A stretch of 64,000 nucleotides of DNA from Silurus meridionalis (lineage: Eukaryota; Chordata; Actinopteri; Siluriformes; Siluridae), in NCBI RefSeq assembly GCF_014805685.1, contig NC_060900.1, positions 9,101,450 to 9,165,449 on the forward strand, in the 5' to 3' direction. A model generated the notes under the pieces. It was not told the DNA's origin, did not search any database, and saw only the letters and a list, made by a program, of their open reading frames with translations. Numbering within the stretch: position 1 is the first letter of the stretch; every line of letters begins with the position of its first letter. Below are positions 12,723 through 22,687 of this stretch, piece by piece. A program made the position numbers and the translations under genes.

Positions 12723-15308
12723 TCATTCCGACAGTAAAATAACATCAACATTGTCATGAACTCCTTGTAGTAAGAGCTCGCCCTGAAATGTGATGATCTT
12801 CTTTCGCTTGGCTGCTTTCAATGTTCCAACGAGTGCCTCGAAGAGATTGGCACACTTGTCATCGTTGAACAGAACACCGAATTTGACACTGATTTTACCA
12901 TCTGCATCTGTAAAAGAGGAGCAGTTACTGTATTAAGAATAATATTATACTGAGTTAACCAAAGCTTTGATAATCATAATGGCCATGAATTATTTACTGT
13001 TTTTATCAGAAACTTCAATATTAGTAAATAAAGCTCAATTATGTTCACTTATTAATAGTATATTAATACTATCCAAGTTTTACTATTACCAATATCAACA
13101 TTGTGTGGATTGTGACCAATAACTGGTCAGTTAATTCAAATAAGCTGATTGTGAAAACTCAAACAATAACAATGGCGAAGTCATTTCTGACAAATGACCC
13201 AAAACAAGTAAAAGAAAGCTGAGAAAGAGCCTCAGATAACCAACGGAGCTAGCTTTTGTACTAGTGCTCAGAACTGCTACCAACACTTGTCAAAATACAT
13301 TGCCAAATAAAAAGGTTACAGTTTATCAGAATCCTTTCAAATAAAATAGAACATATAGTTAAAGTTGTATAAGTGCAAATACTGTAGCTATTTCATAAGG
13401 GAAACACACACACCTCACTCTAATATTGGAGAAGCATCACAATGCCAAGGATTCACAAAAGATTTAGAAGCAAGCTAGGTCTTTTTAGGCTAAATGCAAG
13501 ACTGTAGTGTGAGATTCAGGGAAGAGGTCAGACAGAGGCTCGGTGGTGGTGAGGAGATGCTGAATGATTGGGCAACTACTGCAGATGAGATAAGGGAGGC
13601 AGCTAAAAAGGTACTTTGCGTGATATCTGGAAATAGAAAGGAAGACAAAGAGATGTGGTGGTGAAATGAGGAAGTGCAGGAAAGCAAAAGGAAAAAGAGG
13701 TCAACCTAACAGAATTGGGATCAGCAGAGAGATGAGAAAAGTAGGCAGGAGTACAAGGAGATGCAGCAGCAGTTGAAGAAGGATGTGGTGAAAGCCAAGG
13801 AAAAGGCATATGAGGAGCTGTATGAGAAGTTGGACACTAAAGAAGGAGAAAAAGATTTGTACTGATTGGCCAGGCAGAGAGACCGAGCTGGGAAGGATGT
13901 GCTGCAAGTTAGGGTAATGAACAATGCAGATGGAAGTGTGTTGACTTGTGAGGAGAGTGGGTTGAGAAGGTGGAGGGAGTATTTTGAGCAGCTGATGAAT
14001 GCAGAAAATGAGAGAAAGTGAAGTTTGGATGATGTGAAAGTAAAGCAGGAGTGGAAAGTCCAGATAACATACCAGTAGAAGCATGAAGATGTTTAGAAGA
14101 GATGGCAGTGCAGTTTTTACTTTAACAAGATTCTGGAAGGTGAGAGTTGGCCTGAGGAATGGAGAAGGAATGTGCTGGTACCGGTTTTTAAGAATAAGGG
14201 AAATGTACAGACCTGCAGTAACTGCAGGGGAATAACTTCTGGATTGTGATTGTGCAAGACATGTATGAACACAGTGGGACAACAGTGATGTGTGTAATAG
14301 GAATAACAGATTGGTTCGAGGTGAAGGTGGGACTGCATCAAGGATCAGCTATGAGCCCTTTCCTGTTTGCAGTGGTGATGGACAGGTTCACAAAAAAGGT
14401 CAGAAAAGAATCTACATAGACTATGATGTTTGCAGGTGATATTGTGATTTGTGGCAAGAGTAGGGAGCAGGTTGAGAAGAGGCCAGAGAGGTGGCGGTGT
14501 GCTCTGGAGAAAAGGGGAATAAAAGTCAGTAGGAGTAAGACAGAGGATGTGTTTGTGAACAAGAGGGAGGGTAGTGGAGTGATATGGTTGCAGGGAGAAG
14601 AGCTGGTGAAGGTGGATGAGTTTAAGTACCCGAGGTCAACAGTGCAATGTAATGGAGAGCTTGTTTGAGAAATGAAAAAAAGTGCAAGCAGGGTGGAGTG
14701 GGTGGGGAAGAGTGTCAGGAGTGATTTGTGATAGAAGGGAATCTGTAAGAGTGACAAGGAAAGTTTGTAGCACTGTGGTGAGACTTGCAATTTTGTATGG
14801 TTTAGAGATAGTGGCACTGAGTAAAAGATTAAAGATGGTTAAATGTTTTTGGGAGTGACGAGGATGGACAGATTAGAAACAAGTTTATTAGAGGGACTGT
14901 GCATTTTGGATACAAGGTGAGAGGCCCAACTGAGATGGTTTGGTCATGTGAAGAGGAGAGACATGGGGTATATTGGTAGAAGAATGCTGAGGATGGAGCT
15001 GTAAGAAAGAAGGAAAAGAGGAAGGCCAAGAAAAAGGTTAATGGATGTGGTGAGGGAAGACATGCAGCTGGTTAATTCGAAAGATGTAGGGGACATGTTA
15101 GTATTGAGATGGATGATCCTCTGTGGAGACCCCTAATTGGAGCAGCAAAAAAACTTCAAAAAGTGGTGCACCTGCTCCCCCAAACAATGAAGCATGCATA
15201 CAAATAGGACAAAGATTAATAATATTCAATGGGTTGCCTATACTTACTTTTGCTGCCCAGTCTCTGAATCTCATTCACAAGGAGTGTGACTTCATGTTCC
15301 ACATTCAT
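12723..15308 (-). CDS. abracl: Costars family protein ABRACL (complete, 2 coding exons)
   Basis: Small cytosolic Costars-domain protein related to the C-terminus of ABRA/STARS and linked to actin-dependent motility. Coding exons 15248-15308 and 12723-12907 (minus) join at phase 1 to give 81 residues plus stop, the length of human ABRACL. Exon 1 begins MNVEHEVTLLVNEIQRLGSK and ends before GTAAGT. Exon 2 starts after TTTTACAG and reads ADGKISVKFGVLFNDDKCAN, LFEALVGTLKAAKRKKI, GELLLQGVHDNVDVILL, ending in TGA at 12723-12725. The fit to the vertebrate protein is close throughout and no lesion is visible. The ATG exon has a good acceptor at 15316-15317, so an upstream noncoding exon is expected. 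An RTE-like LINE lies antisense in the intron. Confidence 0.95.
13485..15162 (+). mobile_element. RTE-like non-LTR retrotransposon, degenerate copy 1
   Basis: Plus-strand reverse transcriptase remnants include FAGDIVICGKSREQVE (an active-site FADD-type box changed to FAGD) and KRGIKVSRSKTEDVF followed by VKVDEFKYPRSTVQ at 14423-14668. Bases 13485-14400 carry upstream RT sequence with many shifts. The 3' end reads GATGGATGATCCTCTGTGGA near 15110. Long minus-strand ORFs here are shadows. It lies in the abracl intron, antisense to the gene. Confidence 0.78.
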
Positions 15309-15315
15309 TTTTCCA

Positions 15316-16652
15316 CTGAAACAGCAAATGAATTTTAACAGATGTCAGAATAATTATAGAATTTGTATAAAACATGATTTAATGCACACGTTGACAAAGT
15401 GATAACGCTAAAATACGTCAAGGGAGAATCGCCAGACTGATCTGAGCCGATATATATAGGAAAGCTATAGTAAACTTGGATAATATTTCTACATTTGTTG
15501 TGAGCACTGCAACATCAGCCAGCTCCTCTCTCCAATCAAAAATGTCATGTTAAATGCCTTCTTTGATTGGAGTATTTATGCACTACATCTCAGCCCTACT
15601 ATTTTCTGTACCTACTACCAGATAGCTTTTTGTTATATTTAGCCTACCTCTGGTACATACAAGCTGGTAAAAGAGCAAAGTAGGTCTAAAATTCTGATTT
15701 TGCTAGTGACAGAGCTGAACACAGTTGTAAGATACATTTATTGCATACACTCATAAAAAGGTGTTCTCCCATCTACTGGCTATTAGGAAAAAAATACCCA
15801 GGGAGTTTAACAGAAAGGTCAACAAAATGAATCCCAAAGGGGGAATATACAAAATTCATGTAATTCCAGCATGACTCCAGCCCTCCAACTGGGCCTGTTA
15901 TAAAGCATATGGCTTTTAAACATCCCTATTCTTCTTCTTCTTATTAGTATTATTACATTTTTAACCCGTGTGTGGCTAGAACAATATTATGTTATAATTT
16001 ATGTAGTCATTTAAACTCAAATCCACAGCGTGCAATTAATCACTGCGTCCCCCCCCCCAATTTATTTATATTATCTTTTTTTTTTTTTTTTTTTCTTTCA
16101 GGGAGGCGCCCAAGCCAACACAACTGCAGCGAGTCTAATAGAGCACATTGATTATTTTAATGAAATGTGATTTTGACTTGCAGGTTCCGTATACAAATTT
16201 AGAAAATAAAAATAGGTTAGATGTATTAATTTTTTTTTACAATTTGGTTGTAAAACCAGCTTGTAAATCTTGGAATCCAAAGCCACAGCTGCTCCATTGT
16301 GCCGGTTTAGATGCACAAGTTCACTGCTCGTGCCAAAACCCGGAAGTTGCTCAGGTTAAAAAAAATAAAATAAAAAAAACAGAACACAGAATTAGAAATC
16401 ACCATTATTATTTGAACGTATGTTTTTTCAACACGTATAAACCCATTCATGATGCTCATTACAACTAGATTTATGCGAAGAGTTTGTTCAGGAAATACCG
16501 TGAACACGCCGCTTATCTACTGCTATAACCAAGCAAAAGCCGGGTGTAGTCTACCTACACAAAAAACGTGTACTCATTCAAAATCATTCTGTACAGCTGT
16601 GACACCCGACGAACCTGGCTTTATCGGAGAATTGTGTAAACCATGGGCTTAC
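15316..16652. other. abracl 5' intron (predicted)
   Basis: Between the acceptor of the ATG exon and the predicted noncoding exon. It contains a C-run and T-run at 16049-16095 and no recognised gene or mobile element. Confidence 0.4.
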
Positions 16653-16760
16653 CTAGGTGTAGATTTTTTTTCAGCGCCTGGAACTGAAGCGTGACTTGAT
16701 GGTTTCATGTAAGAAGAAAAACACCATAAATGGAGATGGCGCTGACGTCACGCACCAACC
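16653..16760 (-). promoter_or_regulatory. predicted abracl noncoding exon 1 and promoter
   Basis: On the minus strand a donor CTAG|GTAAGC ends an exon at 16653. A perfect CRE palindrome TGACGTCA lies at 16743-16750 and a YY1-like GAGATGGCGCTG at 16732-16743. The local base composition is richer in CpG than its surroundings. Together these suggest the start of abracl about 1.4 kb upstream of its ATG. The transcription start is not fixed by sequence alone. Confidence 0.4.
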
Positions 16761-16859
16761 TTCAGCTGGAGTGTCGTCTCCAGGATCATCTCATAATCGC
16801 TGGAGTGCAGAGAGCAGAAGACACTAGCAATTAGGTTTCGACCTAGTGTTATATAAAAT

Positions 16860-17222
16860 TGTTAGATTTTTATTATGCCCAAACTAACAAAAATTAATTC
16901 TTAGAGAGGTTTCCCATGCGATCTACGATGCCCGTGCTGCCTTTTCTGATCAAGGAAGAATCACACAGCACACAAAATGGCACAAATGTTCTTCTTCAGT
17001 TTATTGCAGATAATAGACAAGTATATATACACACTGGGAAAAAACCTGAGCTAAAACTGTTCCTGACTGGGTTAGAAGACATAGTAACCAGAGATGTGTG
17101 AGCCCACACAAAGACTTTCTGTATACCTTACACACTCACATCATAAAGATCCTATAGACACTGAACAGATAACATAGGAATGTGTTTCGTGAACCAGTGT
17201 GAGTCTCATCTTAACACTAACA
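16860..17222. repeat. solo-LTR-like repeat, copy A
   Basis: It begins TGTTAG and ends CTAACA, the inverted TG...CA ends typical of LTRs. Most of it aligns by eye with 22958-23268 (CGATCTACGATGCC, AAATCACACAGCACA-like, CATCATAAAGATCCTATAGA, CACTGAACAGA). Flanks AAAAT and ACAAT are at best a decayed 5-bp duplication. No internal gag/pol was seen. Confidence 0.6.
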
Positions 17223-17226
17223 ACAA

Positions 17227-18770
17227 TACAAGTCAAAAGTTTGGTCACACCTTCTGAATCAGTATTTTTTTCTTTGTTTTTATTATTTCCAGCATTGTAC
17301 AAGAATACTTAAGGCAACCAAAAAAATGTTAAACAACCCAGAATATGTTTTATATTTTAGATTGTCTGGTAGACTTTATCATGCCCAAGATAAAATTAAT
17401 TATTGAAGAGCTTTAGGAGAGGTCTCAGATGCGATCTACAATGCATGTGGTGTCCTGTCTGATATCAGGGACGAAGCACAGGTATATTGCACATACACCA
17501 TAGGAATGTGTGTTAAGAAAAAGTGTGAGGCCTTCTTAATACTAACATTATCCAAAGTAGCAACATTTAGCTTTGATGGCAGCTTGGCACACATGGTATT
17601 CGCTCATCAGATTCACAAATTAGTTCCAATTTACAGGTGTACCTTGCCGAGAGTATAATTTCTTGCCTTCTTAATGTGCTTTGGACCATAAGTTGTCTTG
17701 TACAGAGGAAAGGGTGAGTACAGAGTCAACAGCCCTGTTATTGTTACTACAACAACTGTACGAATACAAATTATGGCAAGCAAAACTCTTTTAATTAAAT
17801 AGAAAAGACAGCCAAATCATTACTATTTTACATCAATATATTAGATAGAAAATTATATCACTTAATTATATTATATAAATTATATTACTATTATTACTAA
17901 TTAAAGTAAGTAATCCGAAAAAATAAAAAATTAAATTAAACACGTCTCCAAAACCATCAAACACTATGATAAAACAGGCTCTCGTGAGGACTTTCCTAAG
18001 AAAGGAAGCCCAAGTGCTACCTCTGCTGCAGAGGATAAGGATATTTTCAGAAGCCACTGATTAACATCTCAGATAAGAGCCCACATAAATGTTTCTCAAA
18101 GTTCAAGTGAGTCAGCCTTCATTAACAAATTGTGACAAAGAAACCAATACTCTGGAATTACAATAAGCAAAAGAGACTTGCTTGGGCCAAAAATAACAAG
18201 GAATGGACTTTAAATCAGTAGAAAACTGTCTGTTGTCTGATGAGTCCAAATTTAAAATTCACAGAAGTTAAAATTTGAGATTTACAGAAGTATAGTGAGT
18301 AAACGGACGGTTTGTGAATGTTTAGTTCCCACTTTGAAGCATGGAGGAGGAGGTGTGATGGTGTGGAGATGCTTTGCTGGTGACACTGTTGGTGATTTAT
18401 TAAAAAAATATTAGGGCACACTTAACCAACCTGGCTATCATCTAGCTTGCAATCAGTGAGACCATAATTTATTTTACAAGAGGTCACACCTCTAGGTTAT
18501 GTTAGAGCTATTTGTCTAAAAAGGAGAGTGATTGCTGCAACAGATTACCTGGCCTCCACAATCACTCAGTCTAAATCCAGCGGAGATGTTTCGACCAGAG
18601 AGTAAAGGAAAAGCAGCCAACGAGCACTAAACACCTCGGGGAACTCCTACAAGGTTGTAGGGAAACCCTTTCAGGTGAATACCTGATAAGGCTGACTAAG
18701 AAAATGCCAAAAGTTTGCAAAGCTGCCATCAAAGCAAAAGCAGGCTACTTTCAAGAATCAAAAATATAAA
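17227..18770 (+). mobile_element. Tc1-like transposon (family E), left part, decayed transposase
   Basis: The left end is TACAAGTCAAAAGTTTGGTC, a terminus seen again at 24399. Transposase remnants on the plus strand at 17930-18745 include sequence for TTCCTAAGAAAGGAAGCCC and GGAGGAGGTGTGATGGTGTG (the GGVMVW-type block), with many stops. The element is interrupted at 17370-17543 by a short LTR-like repeat and after about 18770 by an LINE. Its right end resumes near 21013. Confidence 0.65.
17370..17543. repeat. LTR-like repeat, copy B (internally deleted)
   Basis: It shares ATCATGCCCAA-like, GATGCGATCTAC, GGAATGTGTGTTAAG and CTTAATACTAACA with copies A and C but lacks about half their length. 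It lies inside the Tc1 family E relic. Confidence 0.5.
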
Positions 18771-18773
18771 ATA

Positions 18774-19802
18774 TCTTCTTCTTCTTTCAGGGTTGCCACA
18801 GTGAATCATCCGTCTCCATACTACTCTGTCCTCTATATCTGCCTCTTTTAAACCAACTACCTTCATGTCTTCCCTCACCACATCCATTAACCTCCTCCTT
18901 GGCCTTCCTCTTTTCCTCCTTCCTGGCGGCTCCATCCTCAGCATTCGATATACTGATATACCCCATGTCCCTCCTCTGCACATGTCCAACCCATCTCAAT
19001 CTTGCCTTCCTCACCTTGTCTCCAAAATGTCCTACATGCGCTGTCCCTCTAATAAACTCGTTTCTAATCCGGTCCATCCTCATCTCTCCCAATAAAAATC
19101 TCAGCATCTTTAACTCTGCCGCCTCCAGGTCCGCCTCCTGTCTTTTAGTCAATGCCACTGTCTCTAAACCATACAACATTGCAGGTCTCACCACAGTCCT
19201 ATAAACATTCCCGTTCACTCTTGCAGATACCCTCCTATCACAAATCACTCCTGTCACTCTTCTTCACCCACTCCACCCTGCCTGCACTCTTTTCTTCACT
19301 TCTCTAACAAACCCCAGGTAGTTAAACATTCACCTTCACCACCTCTTCTCCCTGCAACTGCACCACTCCACTGCCCTTGTTCACATACATGCACTTTGTC
19401 TTACTCCTACCAAAGTTCATTCCCCTTCTCTCCAGCACGTACCCCCACCTCTCCAGGCTCTTCTCAGACTGCTCCCTGCTCTCACCACAAATACTATAAT
19501 CCACAAACATCATAGTCCATGGAGACATCTGTCTGTACCTTGTCTGTCAACCAGTCTGTCGTGCCTACTGCACACTTCACTGCCATCACACTGTCCTCAT
19601 AGTTACTGCAGGCCTGCACACCTCCCTTAAAAATCAGTACCAGCACACTCCTTCTCCATTCCTCAGGCATCCTTTTACCATGCTTCTACTGGTATGTCAT
19701 CTGATCCAACTGAATTTCCACTCTTCATCCTATTAATAGCTGCTCTCGCTTCCTCCTTACTAATCCTATCCACTTCCTGCTTCGCCATCTCCTCTTCATC
19801 CA

Positions 19803-19845
<43 letters not shown>

Positions 19846-21012
19846 CCCCATTAATCAGCTGCTCAAAATACTCCCTCCATCTTCTCAACACAGTCTCCTC
19901 ACTAGTCAACACATTTCCATCTCCATCCTTTATTGCTTTAGCTTGCAACACATCCTTCCTAGCTCGGTCCCTCTGCCTGGCCAATCGGTACAAATACTTT
20001 TCTACTTATATGCCTTTTCCTTTGCTTTTGCCACATCCCTCTTTACCTGCTGCCGCAACTCCTTGTACTCCTGCCTACTTTTCTCATCTCTCTGCCGATC
20101 CCAATGCTGTTTCACCAACCTCTTTCTCCTTATGTTCTCCTGCACTTCCTCATTCCACCACCAAGTCTCTTTGTCTTTTTTTCACTTTTCAGGTGTCACA
20201 CCAAGTACCTTCCTAGCTGTCTGCCTTATCGCTTCTGCAGTAGTTGCCAAATCATCCAGCACCTCTTCACCAAAACCTGTCTGACCTCCTCCCTGAATCT
20301 CATACTACGGTCCTCCTCCTTTAGATTCCACCATCTTATTCTTTTTTCAGTCCTCACTCTCCTCCTCTTATTCTTTACCTCCAAAACCATCGTACAGACC
20401 ATCATCTGATGCTGTCTAGCTACACTGCCACCTGCCAACAGTTTTCAATATCCTTTAGGTTGAATCTCCTACAAAGAACGTAGTCCACCTGTGTGCATCT
20501 TCCTCCACTCTTAAACGTCACCCTATGATCCTCCTTCTTAAGTTTTTAACACTGCCATTTCCATCCTTTTTGCAAGAACTACTGTACCACCATCTGCCCT
20601 TCCACATTCCTCTTTTTAAAGCCATACCTACCCATTGCTTCATCACCTCTGTTCCCTTCACATACATGGCCATTAAAGTCTGCCCCAATCTCCAAACTTT
20701 CATTCCTATGTACACCTTTTAACAGTTCATTTAACTCACTCCCAAATGTTTCCTTCTCCGCTATATTACAACCCAATTGTGGAGCATAAGCACTGATGAA
20801 ATTCATCATCGCCTCTTCATCCTCCAGCTTCACGTTCATAACTCTATCAGAAGTCTCTTCACCCACACTAACCCCCACTCTCCTACACTTCTCCATTCCC
20901 GCTGTCTATGTAGACATATTCCCCCTCTCCTTTCCCTTTTTCGGCTAACAGTAGCACAATTTCCACTGGTACCCTTTTGGCTAACAATACCATAACATAA
21001 TGGCTGGGTTCG
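18774..21012 (-). mobile_element. RTE-like non-LTR retrotransposon, copy 2, longest in window
   Basis: Minus-strand reading in order: endonuclease remnants at 20579-20896 (MNFISAYAPQLGCN, EIGADFNGHV), then linker and RT pieces (20226-20438, 19796-19993 with RRWREYFEQLING), a C-terminal RT/thumb part at 19322-19528 (RSKTKCMYVNKGSGVVQLQG) and 18787-19257 (RPAMLYGLETVALTKRQE, MDRIRNEFIRGTAHVGHFGD), ending GRRKRGRPRRRLMDVVREDM. Stops and shifts break every domain. A (CT)n run at 19809-19840 expands an Arg-Glu stretch. The 3' end is a GAAGAAGAAG-type tail next to the Tc1 relic. Confidence 0.82.
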
Positions 21013-21100
21013 AAAATGTAAAACCTATTCAGGGTTATTTAGCATGTTTTTGTTTACTACATAATTCCATACATGTTCTTTCATAGAATACTATTCAGAT
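21013..21100 (+). mobile_element. Tc1 family E, right remnant
   Basis: GTTATTTAGCATGTTTTTGTTTACTACATAATTCC-like sequence (21036-21070) matches the subterminal part of the family at 27490-27535. This is the far side of the element split by the LINE. The exact terminus is not clear. Confidence 0.45.
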
Positions 21101-21199
21101 TTATTAAAATATTGCACACAGGGTCTATTCTTTACTTACACTCTGCACTCGTAATGACGTTACTGTGCACTACAACTATTACTGCACTAAAATAATAAA

Positions 21200-21262
<63 letters not shown>
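21200..21262. repeat. (AAT)n microsatellite
   Basis: About 20 tandem AAT units just upstream of the slc25a27 promoter region. Confidence 0.95.
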
Positions 21263-21263
<1 letters not shown>

Positions 21264-21617
21264 TGCTTGCTTATATTGTTTCCATTCCTGTGCAAAAATT
21301 AGTTTTTGTATGTATATTCCAGACCAAATTGTATCACTGTTATATACGTGGTAGATTTATAAATGTCCGTTACTGTTTTAATGATAATAGAGATCATTCT
21401 ATTCCTTTCATTTCTAGTGTGCTTTTAAGGGACGCGAACTTTATCATAAAATATCTCCGAAGCAAAAATAAAAACAGTCTATGGACATTATACAAACGAA
21501 GGATTTTTAAGGTTGTACCCGAAATCTTAAATCTTAAACCATACACTTTTACGTTTAAAGCGTTGTTCATGTTGCTATATCCAGCGAACTATGCAGTGCC
21601 GTTGTCTCGGCCGCGCT

Positions 21618-21638
21618 GTACGCTGGGAAATGTAGTTT
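21618..21638 (-). promoter_or_regulatory. ZNF143/STAF-like site, probable slc25a27 promoter
   Basis: The minus strand reads ACTACATTTCCCAGCGTAC, close to the vertebrate ZNF143 (SBS) consensus, 206 bases before the slc25a27 ATG. A second ACTACAGTCTTCC lies at 21687-21700. Such sites typically mark promoters, so transcription probably starts between here and 21844. Confidence 0.5.
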
Positions 21639-21843
21639 ACTCTTGTTCACTATTACGCACACAATCTCATATGTTAACGTTCTTAGGACTACAGTCTTCC
21701 GGTGTTCAATCAAATTCTCTGTCGGGTAACAACTGGACCGGTATTTTCAGATTGGTGAGTTGTGTAAAAGTTGCGTTTAAGGTTTGCTCAGTATATCAGT
21801 GTATTTCATGCTGTAATCTTACATTTACCAGCTGACCCATGCG

Positions 21844-22609
21844 ATGGGACCCGTGCAAGAAATTTCACAGTGGCCCAAAGTATCAAAGTTCACTGTGTCT
21901 GCATGTGCGGCCAGTGTTGCAGAATTGGGTAATAACGTTCTTAAATTTTAAAACTATGTATTTTTTAAATAATCTGTTTGCAATTTTGCTCTGCACATAT
22001 TTGTTTATTCATTTTTGTCCATCCATGAATGTCTCTATCTTGTCTGTCATTTGTCATTTAGTCACATTCCCCCTTGATCTTACAAAAACAAGGCTTCAGA
22101 TACAAGGTGAACATGCTCTTGAGAATCTCAAGAGAGGAACCGGGAAAACTGTGTATAGGGGGATGCTGAGCACGGCTTTGGGAATAGTGCGAGAAGAAGG
22201 ACCACTGAAACTATGGCAAGGGGCAACACCTGCAATCTACAGGCATATAGGTAACCATCAGCACTATGAAAATTCGGTTTGGCCAGTGAACATGAGTTTA
22301 CTGACATCTTATAATATAAACCTATGTGAATGAACCGCCATATAGATTTGTCAAAATCTGTTTATCAGATGCCCACATGAGGAGTTTGAAATTGGTAACC
22401 ACGGTAAATATATAAACAGGTAGTCCCAGTCACGATGGTTCGACTTGCGATTTTTTATGACAATAACAATATGACAAAATTGTAAAAAATATTTTAATTT
22501 TCACACGGTAGGCAAACATAGCAGCAAATATACTTAACGTGCATCATACTTTACTTTATGTGTGCATCTCCCGCCTGACTTTAGCCAGTTTTCTTGGTGT
22601 TGGAGCACG

Positions 22610-22687
<78 letters not shown>

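Noticed and set aside
13490..15029. Several minus-strand ORFs of 65-193 codons
   Set aside because: They are antisense shadows of a purine-rich plus-strand LINE; the protein-like signal is on the plus strand.
18865..20995. Plus-strand ORFs up to 196 codons
   Set aside because: Antisense shadows of RTE-like LINE copy 2, rich in Ser/Leu/Phe because of the pyrimidine-rich strand.
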